Below are positions 7,158 through 13,368 of a stretch of DNA of 13,368 nucleotides, piece after piece. Each line of letters starts with the position of its first letter. The stretch's first letter is position 1. The notes below the pieces were generated by a model, which was not told the DNA's origin, did no database searches, and was given only the letters and a program-made list of their open reading frames with translations. Where the stretch lies: assembly GCA_028696285.1 (NCBI GenBank), contig JAQVHJ010000018.1, positions 1 to 13,368 on the forward strand, written 5' to 3'. This DNA comes from a bacterium (lineage in GTDB: Bacteria; AUK180; JAQVHJ01). Position numbers and translations under genes: made by a program.

Positions 7158-7927
7158 TTTACAATTCCCCTCTCACTGCTTTTTACAAATTGAATAATCA
7201 CTTTCAGTTCTTCAGTCTGCTGAAACTCACCTTCCAACTTCTCCAATGCCTGTTGCGTATTCAGTTCTGAAAAGAAAAGGACCTTATAAATATCTTTGAA
7301 CTCTTCAATCTTTTCCGGAGAAAAATTATTCCTCTTTAAACCGATTAGGTTTAAACTTCTTACTCTTGCCGGTTCCCCCTGAACTGTACCGTAAGGAACA
7401 ACATCTTTCCTGATTGCAGTAGCTCCGCCGATTATGGCATAATCTCCTATCTGACAGAACTGATGCACTCCAACTAAACCTCCAAGGATGACATGATTCC
7501 CTATTCCAACATGCCCGGCAAGTGTCGCAACATTAGCAAACACATTAAAATCACCGACTTTACAGTTATGAGCCACATGTGAATATGCCATGAACAGGTT
7601 ATTATCACCAATAGACGTTACGGTTTCAGGTTCTGTTGCACGGTTGATAGTGATAAATTCCCGGAAAGTATTCTTGTTCCCGATCTTTACATAACTTGTA
7701 CAGGGCGTATATTTCAGGTCCTGCGGGAGAGTACCGATAGATGAATAAGGGAAAAATATGCAGTCGCTTCCAATCTCAGTATTTCCGTCAATAAAAAGAT
7801 TCGCAGTTAATTTTGTCCGATCCCCGACCTTTACATTATCTCCAAGAATTGTGAACGGACCAATCTCGCAGTCAACACCAAGCTCTGCTTTATTTATAAT
7901 TGCAGTCGGATGAATTTTAACGCTCAT
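7154..7927 (-). CDS. lpxA: UDP-N-acetylglucosamine acyltransferase LpxA (possibly UDP-GlcNAc3N-specific)
   Basis: 257 residues, close to the 262 of E. coli LpxA. It catalyses the first step of lipid A synthesis, moving a 3-hydroxyacyl chain from ACP to position 3 of UDP-GlcNAc or its 3-amino analogue. Hexapeptide repeats forming a left-handed beta-helix run from about residue 10 to 185. The catalytic histidine is H120 in SHVAHNC, aligning with E. coli H125. QDLKY (69-73), VHQFCQIG and the C-terminal IGLKRNNFS also match the family. Where E. coli has HRGT, this protein has NRAT (95-98). At the acyl-ruler sites, glycine is kept at the E. coli G173 position (G168) but P186 replaces H191. Start ATG at 7927 with GGAG upstream. 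The 4-nt overlap with the aminotransferase suggests the 3-amino sugar is the real substrate; sequence alone does not prove selectivity. Confidence 0.95.
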   Translation of the reverse strand: MSVKIHPTAIINKAELGVDCEIGPFTILGDNVKVGDRTKLTANLFIDGNTEIGSDCIFFPYSSIGTLPQDLKYTPCTSYVKIGNKNTFREFITINRATEPETVTSIGDNNLFMAYSHVAHNCKVGDFNVFANVATLAGHVGIGNHVILGGLVGVHQFCQIGDYAIIGGATAIRKDVVPYGTVQGEPARVRSLNLIGLKRNNFSPEKIEEFKDIYKVLFFSELNTQQALEKLEGEFQQTEELKVIIQFVKSSERGIVK

Positions 7928-7953
7928 AGAGTTTTACTCCATGTTTTCAAATT

Positions 7954-8400
7954 TTATTTATCAACCAGCATTGCCATCATTTCTGCTTCAGAAACAAGTT
8001 TATCCTCAACAAATGCTTTCCCGTAAATCTTACATGAAGGCCGGCTCGTCTCCAGCCTGAGACTAAGAATCTCAACTTCATACCTGAGTGTGTCTCCGGG
8101 AATTACCGGCTTTCGGAATTTTACTTTATCTATCCCGGCAAAATAAACAACTTTATTATCCGGTACTCCGACCATCTCCAAAAGGAATATTGCTCCGGCC
8201 TGGGCCATACCTTCCACAATCAATACTCCCGGCATAACCGGATGACCCGGAAAATGCCCCTGAAAGAATTCTTCATTGAAAGTTACATTTTTAATTGCTA
8301 CTATCTTCTTCCCTTCTTCTATCTCTAAAACTCTGTCAACAAGTAAGAACGGATAGCGGTGAGGTAAAACCTCCATTATCTTTGTCACATCTAATTTCAT
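7954..8400 (-). CDS. fabZ: 3-hydroxyacyl-ACP dehydratase FabZ
   Basis: 148 residues, normal length. A hotdog-fold enzyme that dehydrates 3-hydroxyacyl-ACP to trans-2-enoyl-ACP in fatty acid elongation, thereby competing with LpxA and LpxD for the same hydroxyacyl-ACP pool. The catalytic pair is visible: H49 in GHFPGHPVMPG and E63 in LIVEGMAQAGA. The N-terminal LPHRYPFLLVDRV is characteristic. It stands alone here, not fused to LpxC as in Bacteroidetes. The ATG at 8400 comes 3 nt after the lpxD stop, and its strong GGAGGAG ribosome-binding site is inside the last codons of lpxD. The position between lpxD and lpxA is the classic arrangement. Confidence 0.97.
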   Translation of the reverse strand: MKLDVTKIMEVLPHRYPFLLVDRVLEIEEGKKIVAIKNVTFNEEFFQGHFPGHPVMPGVLIVEGMAQAGAIFLLEMVGVPDNKVVYFAGIDKVKFRKPVIPGDTLRYEVEILSLRLETSRPSCKIYGKAFVEDKLVSEAEMMAMLVDK

Positions 8401-8403
8401 GAT

Positions 8404-9444
8404 TCACTCCTCCTTTTCTTCCAACTGAGATAACCTTTTCTCTATTTCATTTAATTTCTCAAATACTGCAGGAAGATTCCTGAGAGATGCTTTTACTCTT
8501 AGCTCCTCATTTAAGGGCCTTGCAGGGAAACCGGAAACAATTACACCTTCGGGAATACTTTTCATTACTCCCGATTTTGCTCCGACCTTGGCATTATTGC
8601 CAATCTCAATATGCCCTGAAATTCCTGCCTTTGCAGCAATCGTTACATTACTTCCAATCTTTGAACTCCCGGCAATCCCCGCCTGAGCAACTAATAACGA
8701 ATTCTCTCCCACTTCAACATTATGCGCTATCTGAACCAGGTTGTCTATCTTGACACCTTTCTTTATCCTGGTTGCTCCAAAGGTTGCACGGTCTATCGTC
8801 ACATTAGCTCCAATCTCTACATCATCCTCAATTATTACATTGCCAATCTGGGGGATCTTGAGATTAACTCCCTGATCAGTAACAAATCCAAAACCGTCAC
8901 TCCCAATCACTGTTCCCGAATGAATGATTACCCGATTTCCTATTTCAATATGATCGTAAATAGAAACGTTTGAATAGATTATACAATCACTTCCTATAAT
9001 TGAACCATCTCCAATGGAAACCCCGGGAAATATTACGGTATTCTTTCCTATCCTGGAATTATTCCCGATAAAGGCCATGGGTCCAATTTTAACACCATCC
9101 TCTACATAAGCAGAACCGGAAACAAAACTCCTGTCGCTTATTCCGGAAAAGGAGATTTCACGATCATTAAAAAGATTCAATAATATCCCCACTGATTTGT
9201 ATGGATCTTCTACAAAAATCAGGTTCTTCCCCGGAATTACCGGAGAACCGGCTTTTAAAACTATGACCCCGGCATGGGACTCTTTAAGAAATTTTTCATA
9301 TTTTGGATTTGAAATGAAACTTAATGAATTTTCTGAAGCTTCCCTTATATCGGATATGTTCGATACTTCAATTTCAGGGTCACCCTTCAGTTCACCGGAT
9401 AATATCTCCGCTAAATAGGATATTTTAAAAATTTTTCGCTTCAT
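8404..9444 (-). CDS. lpxD: UDP-3-O-acylglucosamine N-acyltransferase LpxD
   Basis: 346 residues. It adds the second 3-hydroxyacyl chain, to the 2-amino group of the acylated UDP sugar after LpxC deacetylation; LpxC is not in this window. Domain order is standard: an N-terminal uridine-binding domain (about 1-100, with LSFISNPKY), a left-handed beta-helix of hexapeptide repeats (about 105-310), and a charged C-terminal helix (about 325-345, ending EKRLSQLEEKEE). The catalytic histidine is H241 in IDNLVQIAHN, matching E. coli H239, and GSDGFGF at 181-187 is a family signature. The start at 9444 gives the expected N-terminus, yet the 14 nt between the skp stop and this ATG are pyrimidine-rich and hold no Shine-Dalgarno, so translation may depend on coupling. 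Confidence 0.96.
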   Translation of the reverse strand: MKRKIFKISYLAEILSGELKGDPEIEVSNISDIREASENSLSFISNPKYEKFLKESHAGVIVLKAGSPVIPGKNLIFVEDPYKSVGILLNLFNDREISFSGISDRSFVSGSAYVEDGVKIGPMAFIGNNSRIGKNTVIFPGVSIGDGSIIGSDCIIYSNVSIYDHIEIGNRVIIHSGTVIGSDGFGFVTDQGVNLKIPQIGNVIIEDDVEIGANVTIDRATFGATRIKKGVKIDNLVQIAHNVEVGENSLLVAQAGIAGSSKIGSNVTIAAKAGISGHIEIGNNAKVGAKSGVMKSIPEGVIVSGFPARPLNEELRVKASLRNLPAVFEKLNEIEKRLSQLEEKEE

Positions 9445-9458
9445 ATAGAATAGAAGAA

Positions 9459-9968
9459 TTATTTATACAGACGGTCTTGAACTTGCTTGGTAATATCCAA
9501 ATTTTTGTCATAGTACAGTGTCGCCTGTTTCTTCAAAACTATTGTATACTTCTTATCCTTTGCAATGTCTTCTACAACAAATAAGACTTTCTGTTCAAGC
9601 TTCTCAAACAGCTGCTTTTCTTTCTCGGAAAGGTCTGTCTGATATTCATTAAAAAGACTCTGAAGTTTTTGGAACTCAGCTTCCAATTCCTGCATTACCT
9701 GCTGCTTTTTTGCATCATCCATTACACTTGCAGTCTTCTTCAGGTTTGCTTCCTTCTCAGCAAGTGCCTTCATTTTATTATCAAGATCCGTCTGCTTCTC
9801 TATAAAATCAGTCTTTAATTTTTCCAAACCATCCTTGAATTCCTGATAGTTTTCCACTACTTCATTAACATCCACAATCGCCCCCTTCACTTCTGCAAAT
9901 GCAGAATTAATGCTGACAACTGCAATAAAGAAAACAATACCGAGAATAAATGCTAAATTTCTTCTCAT
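9459..9968 (-). CDS. skp: Periplasmic chaperone Skp/OmpH
   Basis: 169 residues from the ATG at 9968, chosen because GGAGG stands 5 nt before it; an upstream in-frame ATG at 9980 has no ribosome-binding site and lies 4 nt from the bamA stop. Residues 1-25 are a signal peptide ending AFA. The mature protein begins with a beta strand (VKGAIVDVNEVV), continues with a long charged coiled-coil region (about 45-125, many E, K, L and Q), and returns to the body with YTIVLKKQATLYY, the usual Skp layout of tentacle helices on a trimeric beta body. Skp binds unfolded outer-membrane proteins in the periplasm and delivers them to the Bam complex. Sitting directly after bamA and before lpxD is the conserved arrangement. 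Confidence 0.9.
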   Translation of the reverse strand: MRRNLAFILGIVFFIAVVSINSAFAEVKGAIVDVNEVVENYQEFKDGLEKLKTDFIEKQTDLDNKMKALAEKEANLKKTASVMDDAKKQQVMQELEAEFQKLQSLFNEYQTDLSEKEKQLFEKLEQKVLFVVEDIAKDKKYTIVLKKQATLYYDKNLDITKQVQDRLYK

Positions 9969-9984
9969 TTTTTCCTCCATTAAA

Positions 9985-12591
9985 TTAAAATTCTGTTCCT
10001 ATCCTGAAATGCAGTCTTCCGTCATCCCACGACTTCCCTTCTTCTGAAGGAGTAGGATGATTCTGGCCCCAGGCATAATCTATATGTAAAACACCAAAGA
10101 ACGGAACGTCAATCATGAAACCTAATCCATAACTCGTGTACAGGTCAAAATTATTGATTGACATCGGTTCTGCGTATACCTCATCTAATTTCCCGTCGCC
10201 ATCCATATCGAAATAAATCCTTGACCAGGTATTTCCCGCATCAAAGAATAACGCTCCCCATAACCTGTCATATACGGGGAATTTATATTCAAGTCCGAGA
10301 TAAAGCATTCTGTCTCCGCCTATCGGGTATGTTGTAACTCCATAAAGCAGGCTTTCATTAATAACTTTATCTAAACCTGTTGCCGGATCAATTATTATTC
10401 CTGAATATGGATCTATATAAATTCCTGTATACGGATTTATTATATATTCCCTGGTTATTATCTCCCCGTCATTATTCCACGTGCCCTTGCCCCATTCCCA
10501 GTTGTCTCTTCCGTATGAAAGCTGGGTAATACCGATGCTCCTGTCTTCATAACCCCTTACATCATAATCGCCTCCGACAAAGAATCTTTCATAGATTGGG
10601 GGAACCGGTGTATTTGCATAACCTTTTACAATTCCAGCTTGAAGCTTTATGTCAAATATGAATTTCCAGAAAGTCGGGAAATACCAGCTGCTTTCAAAAA
10701 TATATCTCCCGAAATTCTCGTCACCGCCAAACCCGGAATATGCTCCTTTATACCTGATAAAATCTCCGGCTATTTCTGCGGATATTGCATATCTTGAACC
10801 GCTTGTAGGATTGTAATAGTAATCTCTCGTGTCTCTTGAAACCTGGAAGAAGATTGAGTTGGTCATGTGCAAACCTACACTCAATAAAACATCGGAAGGA
10901 GCTCTGCCGATATCCTCATCTTCAACATTGATCTTTACCTCTTCGTGGCGGAACTTCAGAAATAACTTATAATGCTTTCCTATGTTATGCCCGAACCTGA
11001 GTGAAACACCGGTTTTGATCTCTTCATAATACAATTCATACCGGTCATAGGTCAAATTATAAAGGTCAATCCCGACTAATAACTGCTTCTTCAGTACCCA
11101 CGGATTCAAAAACCACGGGTCTGTGAATGAAATGGAATAGTCGTCGCGCCGGGAACTGTGTTCATATTTAAAATTCAAAAGATACCCACGTCCCAAGAGG
11201 TTTCCTTCTCCAAGTTCCAAAGACCCGATAAGGCCTTCCTCGCTTGAATACGCCCCTCCTATCTGGAACCGGCCCGTCTCCTTCTCCTGAACACGCCATT
11301 CAAGATCAAGAACATCCGACATCTTTGTCTCAATGGGATTGGGAAATACCGCTTTGAAGTAATTTAAATTATAAACCTTACGCTGGGACTCCTGAATTAA
11401 ATCACTGTTGAACGGATCACCTTCTTTTATGGTCAATTCTCGTTCTATTACATAGTCCTTTGTCTTTTCATTTCCCTTAACAATGATCTTACCTACATAT
11501 GATACTGACCCTTCCTTGATCTGGAATGAAATATTACCCACTTTATTCTCTGTGTCATATTCAATCTTGGGAAAAACCGATACATTTAAATATCCCTTCT
11601 TTCCATACAGATCCTTTATTGAACCTATTGTCTCATCTAATTTTGCTGATGAAAATTTATCTCCTGTCTTTACTGTGAATGTCTTGATAATTTCATTCAA
11701 TTCATATACCTGGCCGTCCTTGGCTGGCTCTTCTACATTCACTTCCAGTTTCCCGAAACGATACTGATCCCCTTCGTTGATCTTCACTATAACAAAAATT
11801 CTGCGGCCATTCGTGTCAAGTTCAACTCCCCCGTCTTCAACTGTGGCAAATATAAATCCTTCATTATAATAGAAATCTCGGATCAAGCCCAAATCCGCCT
11901 TAAACTCCGTATCATCTAATATACCCTTCTTCCAGATACCCGCAAGCTGACGCTTCTTTGTTGTCATTATTTTCTTCAGCTTGGCTTCTTTAAATGAATT
12001 GTTCCCGTCAAATTTAATCTCTTTTATGAAGACCTTGTTCCCTTCATTAATATATATCTCCAACTTAACCCCGTCTTCCTTCTCAAATACCTTGTGTGTC
12101 GCGCTAATATTGGAATACCCCTTCTCCTGGTATATTTCCTTGATCTTATTCATGATTTCTATGGCTACATACTCATCATAGTAAAACTTATCCTTCTTAA
12201 CATCCCTGTCACGATATTCAATCTTCCTCTTTATCCTGCGCTCACCGATCTTCTGATTCCCAAGTATACTTAACTCGGATATCAAGGGCCGGACCTCAAA
12301 CTTGAAAGTGACTTTTACATTTTCTCCGCTCGGTTGAATATCAATCTTTATATCATTAAAATATTTTGTTTCAAAAAGATCTTTCAAATCATCGTTTACA
12401 TCACGCATACTTAAATATAATCCCCGTTCTGTTCGGAGAATTGTTGATATTTCCGTCTCATCAATTCGGCTGTTCTCCAGTCCTTCGAACTTCACCTCGT
12501 CGATATACTTACCTTCGTAATTCTGGGAATGTGCAATTAACAGGGGCAGAATTAGAAAAAACACCGTGAAAACTAAGATTCTCTTTTTCAT
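9985..12591 (-). CDS. bamA: Outer membrane protein assembly factor BamA
   Basis: 868 residues, slightly longer than E. coli BamA (810). It is the core of the Bam machine that folds beta-barrel proteins into the outer membrane. A signal peptide (about 1-23, ending HSQ) precedes five POTRA domains at about 28-101, 103-186, 187-275, 277-362 and 364-437. The C-terminal barrel runs from about 440 to 868. The L6 signature VRGY is at 678-681 (VRGF in E. coli), and the protein ends in an alternating beta-signal strand closing with phenylalanine (RLHFRIGTEF). The region after VRGY (about 690-745) is an insertion with three octapeptide repeats, listed separately. The ATG at 12591 follows AGTAGG. First gene of the operon, with its own promoter. 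Identification is firm. Confidence 0.96.
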   Translation of the reverse strand: MKKRILVFTVFFLILPLLIAHSQNYEGKYIDEVKFEGLENSRIDETEISTILRTERGLYLSMRDVNDDLKDLFETKYFNDIKIDIQPSGENVKVTFKFEVRPLISELSILGNQKIGERRIKRKIEYRDRDVKKDKFYYDEYVAIEIMNKIKEIYQEKGYSNISATHKVFEKEDGVKLEIYINEGNKVFIKEIKFDGNNSFKEAKLKKIMTTKKRQLAGIWKKGILDDTEFKADLGLIRDFYYNEGFIFATVEDGGVELDTNGRRIFVIVKINEGDQYRFGKLEVNVEEPAKDGQVYELNEIIKTFTVKTGDKFSSAKLDETIGSIKDLYGKKGYLNVSVFPKIEYDTENKVGNISFQIKEGSVSYVGKIIVKGNEKTKDYVIERELTIKEGDPFNSDLIQESQRKVYNLNYFKAVFPNPIETKMSDVLDLEWRVQEKETGRFQIGGAYSSEEGLIGSLELGEGNLLGRGYLLNFKYEHSSRRDDYSISFTDPWFLNPWVLKKQLLVGIDLYNLTYDRYELYYEEIKTGVSLRFGHNIGKHYKLFLKFRHEEVKINVEDEDIGRAPSDVLLSVGLHMTNSIFFQVSRDTRDYYYNPTSGSRYAISAEIAGDFIRYKGAYSGFGGDENFGRYIFESSWYFPTFWKFIFDIKLQAGIVKGYANTPVPPIYERFFVGGDYDVRGYEDRSIGITQLSYGRDNWEWGKGTWNNDGEIITREYIINPYTGIYIDPYSGIIIDPATGLDKVINESLLYGVTTYPIGGDRMLYLGLEYKFPVYDRLWGALFFDAGNTWSRIYFDMDGDGKLDEVYAEPMSINNFDLYTSYGLGFMIDVPFFGVLHIDYAWGQNHPTPSEEGKSWDDGRLHFRIGTEF
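10366..10437 (-). repeat. Three tandem 24-nt units in bamA encoding an octapeptide repeat
   Basis: Residues 719-742 of BamA consist of three eight-residue units of the form [N/D]-P-[Y/A]-[T/S]-G-[I/L]-x-x. The first unit is NPYTGIYI, the second differs at four positions and the third is the most divergent. All keep P at position 2 and G at position 5. At DNA level the units are recognisably related (starting AATCCG, GATCCA and GATCCG), consistent with duplication. They lie in the loop after the VRGY motif. Confidence 0.75.
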
Positions 12592-12610
12592 AGACCTACT
12601 CTTTTTTACT

Positions 12611-12631
12611 TAGGTTATTCTCATTAACCTA
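12611..12631 (-). promoter_or_regulatory. Small hairpin in the bamA leader
   Basis: taggtta (12611-12617) and taaccta (12625-12631) form a perfect 7-bp stem with a 7-nt loop. It lies between the predicted transcription start and the ribosome-binding site, about 20 nt before the bamA ATG. No T-run follows on the transcribed strand, so it is not an intrinsic terminator. It might affect mRNA stability or ribosome access, but a stem this short can occur by chance. Confidence 0.35.
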
Positions 12632-12655
12632 CGAATTCAGGAAAATTAAATTTCA

Positions 12656-12684
12656 ATTATATCATAAATTCATGTGAATGTAAA
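12656..12684 (-). promoter_or_regulatory. Sigma70-type promoter of the bamA-lpx operon
   Basis: Minus-strand TTTACA (12684-12679), a 17-nt spacer and TATAAT (12661-12656): 11 of 12 consensus positions with ideal spacing. Transcription would start near 12648, giving a leader of about 55-60 nt before bamA. No extracytoplasmic sigma-factor-like GAACTT box, as in the E. coli rpoE-dependent bamA promoters, is seen here. Confidence 0.75.
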
Positions 12685-12926
12685 GTAAAAAGTACGCTTT
12701 TCCTATTTAATTATATTAAATAACAATTTAACATTTACAAATATATATTTAATACATTAAAAAAGATTTAGCGCGTTCTTAGATTTGAACAGGAATAATA
12801 AAGTTTATCACACTTCACTTGCAAGAAAGTAATAAGAATTGGCAACATTTAGCAGAAACTCTAATACAAAGGAGCCGGAAGCAATATTGAATTACAGGAG
12901 TATTGTAACTGCAATAATAATCTCTG

Positions 12927-13368
12927 TTAATTCTGAGTTTCCTGAAAATTAAAGTTATGTTTTAAATGAATATTCAGATAAAACCAGGAAAATAGGCCGC
13001 CAATGAAATATACTGCTGTTAATGCATAGAACACACCGGGTAGATGAAAAAGATGTGAGCCTAACAAGGCAAGGGGAATATAGAATATCAGCATTTGCCC
13101 CAAGATTATAAAAGAAGAAACAACAGCCCTATTTAACACGTTCAATGCAGCAGTGGAGATAGTCAGGATACTCTGGAACCCGTAAGCAATGGGAACAATC
13201 CGTAGAAACATTACAATTACCTTAATAACATCGGGATTCTTAGAGAATAACCTCGCGACATGTTCTGCAAATAAGGAAAGTATAATAAACATTACTAAAC
13301 CCCAAATCAAGCAGAATATATTCCCTGACTTTATGCTCTCCTTAACCCTGTCAATCCTTTTCGCACCG
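12927..13368 (-). CDS. MATE-family efflux/lipid-linked transporter, C-terminal part
   Basis: The frame is open to the window edge, so the gene begins outside it; about 147 residues are seen of the roughly 450 usual for the family. The first visible residues, GAKRIDRVKESI, match the cytoplasmic segment that opens the last four helices of MATE proteins, followed by hydrophobic helices (SGNIFCLIWGLVMFIILSLF), AEHVARLFSKNPDVIKV, a VPIAYGFQSIL helix, TAALNVLNRAV and two more membrane spans. A TTG within the frame at 13310 is not the start, since homology continues upstream. MATE proteins export drugs or metabolites using Na+ or H+ gradients. The protein ends with a short hydrophilic tail (NFNFQETQN). 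It is separated from bamA by a promoter-bearing gap, so it belongs to a different transcription unit. Substrate unknown. Confidence 0.8.
   Translation of the reverse strand, partial: GAKRIDRVKESIKSGNIFCLIWGLVMFIILSLFAEHVARLFSKNPDVIKVIVMFLRIVPIAYGFQSILTISTAALNVLNRAVVSSFIILGQMLIFYIPLALLGSHLFHLPGVFYALTAVYFIGGLFSWFYLNIHLKHNFNFQETQN

Larger units (their letters stand above)
12592..12926. other. Non-coding gap between the MATE gene and bamA
   Basis: About 335 nt, markedly AT-rich, with stops in all frames and no convincing small gene or RNA. It contains the bamA promoter and a leader hairpin (separate entries). A short inverted repeat (ttaca and tgtaa around 12894-12910) follows the MATE stop but is too weak to be called a terminator. 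The rest, about 12685-12890, shows nothing I can name. Confidence 0.6.

Noticed and set aside
6808..7270. Overlapping plus-strand open frames opposite gnnB and lpxA
   Set aside because: Antisense to strongly recognisable genes with intact catalytic motifs; low-complexity translations without domain features.
9969..9980. Upstream ATG extending Skp by four residues
   Set aside because: The GGAGG motif lies downstream of it and correctly spaced for the ATG at 9968; the upstream ATG has no ribosome-binding site.
12894..12910. Inverted repeat after the MATE stop as a terminator
   Set aside because: Only a 5-bp stem with no following T-run.
13308..13310. TTG as the start of a 127-residue membrane protein
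   Set aside because: The frame stays open to the window edge and the upstream codons encode a typical MATE segment, so the gene is longer and truncated by the window.
1..13368. CRISPR arrays, tRNA or rRNA genes, toxin-antitoxin or phage modules
   Set aside because: No regularly spaced direct repeats, no cloverleaf or rRNA-like stretch, and no defence or phage gene families were seen; apart from the 125-bp element the window is conserved envelope biogenesis DNA.

Overview
The window comes from a diderm (Gram-negative-type), AT-rich bacterium. Every supported gene lies on the minus strand, so transcription runs from high to low coordinates. The content is almost entirely outer-membrane construction: BamA, Skp, LpxD, FabZ, LpxA and an MsbA-type exporter. 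No marker here fixes the phylum. The gene order bamA-skp-lpxD-fabZ-lpxA is widespread among diderms, and the added GnnB/GnnA pair recalls Leptospira, Acidithiobacillus and several uncultured lineages.

Region by region in the direction of transcription: (1) 13368-12927 is the C-terminal part of a MATE-family transporter, cut by the window edge. (2) 12926-12592 is a non-coding gap with a good sigma70-type promoter (TTTACA-17-TATAAT) and a small hairpin in the presumed leader. (3) 12591-3673 is a tight run of eight genes: bamA, skp, lpxD, fabZ, lpxA, a DegT-family aminotransferase (gnnB-like), a Gfo/Idh/MocA oxidoreductase (gnnA-like) and cysS. Gaps are 26 nt or less, and the lpxA/gnnB and gnnB/gnnA ends overlap, so this is probably one operon. 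(4) 3672-2055 holds a possible hairpin after cysS, a promoter, and a two-gene unit: an orphan substrate-binding protein and a lipoprotein of unknown function. (5) 2049-1925 is a 125-bp element bounded by 22-nt inverted repeats, resembling a miniature non-autonomous element. (6) 1911-1 carries a perfect-consensus promoter and an msbA-like ABC exporter running off the window.

The genes fit together as follows. GnnA and GnnB would convert UDP-GlcNAc to its 2,3-diamino analogue. LpxA would then attach the first hydroxyacyl chain through an amide rather than an ester, LpxD would add the second, and FabZ works in the fatty-acid pool that supplies these chains. An MsbA-like exporter would flip finished lipid A core, while Skp and BamA handle outer-membrane proteins. 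LpxC, LpxB, LpxK and KdtA are not in the window. The most notable points are the inferred all-amide lipid A pathway, an octapeptide repeat inside the BamA L6 region, a lipoprotein with a strict four-residue valine period, the inverted-repeat element, and a charged insertion in the MsbA-like protein.
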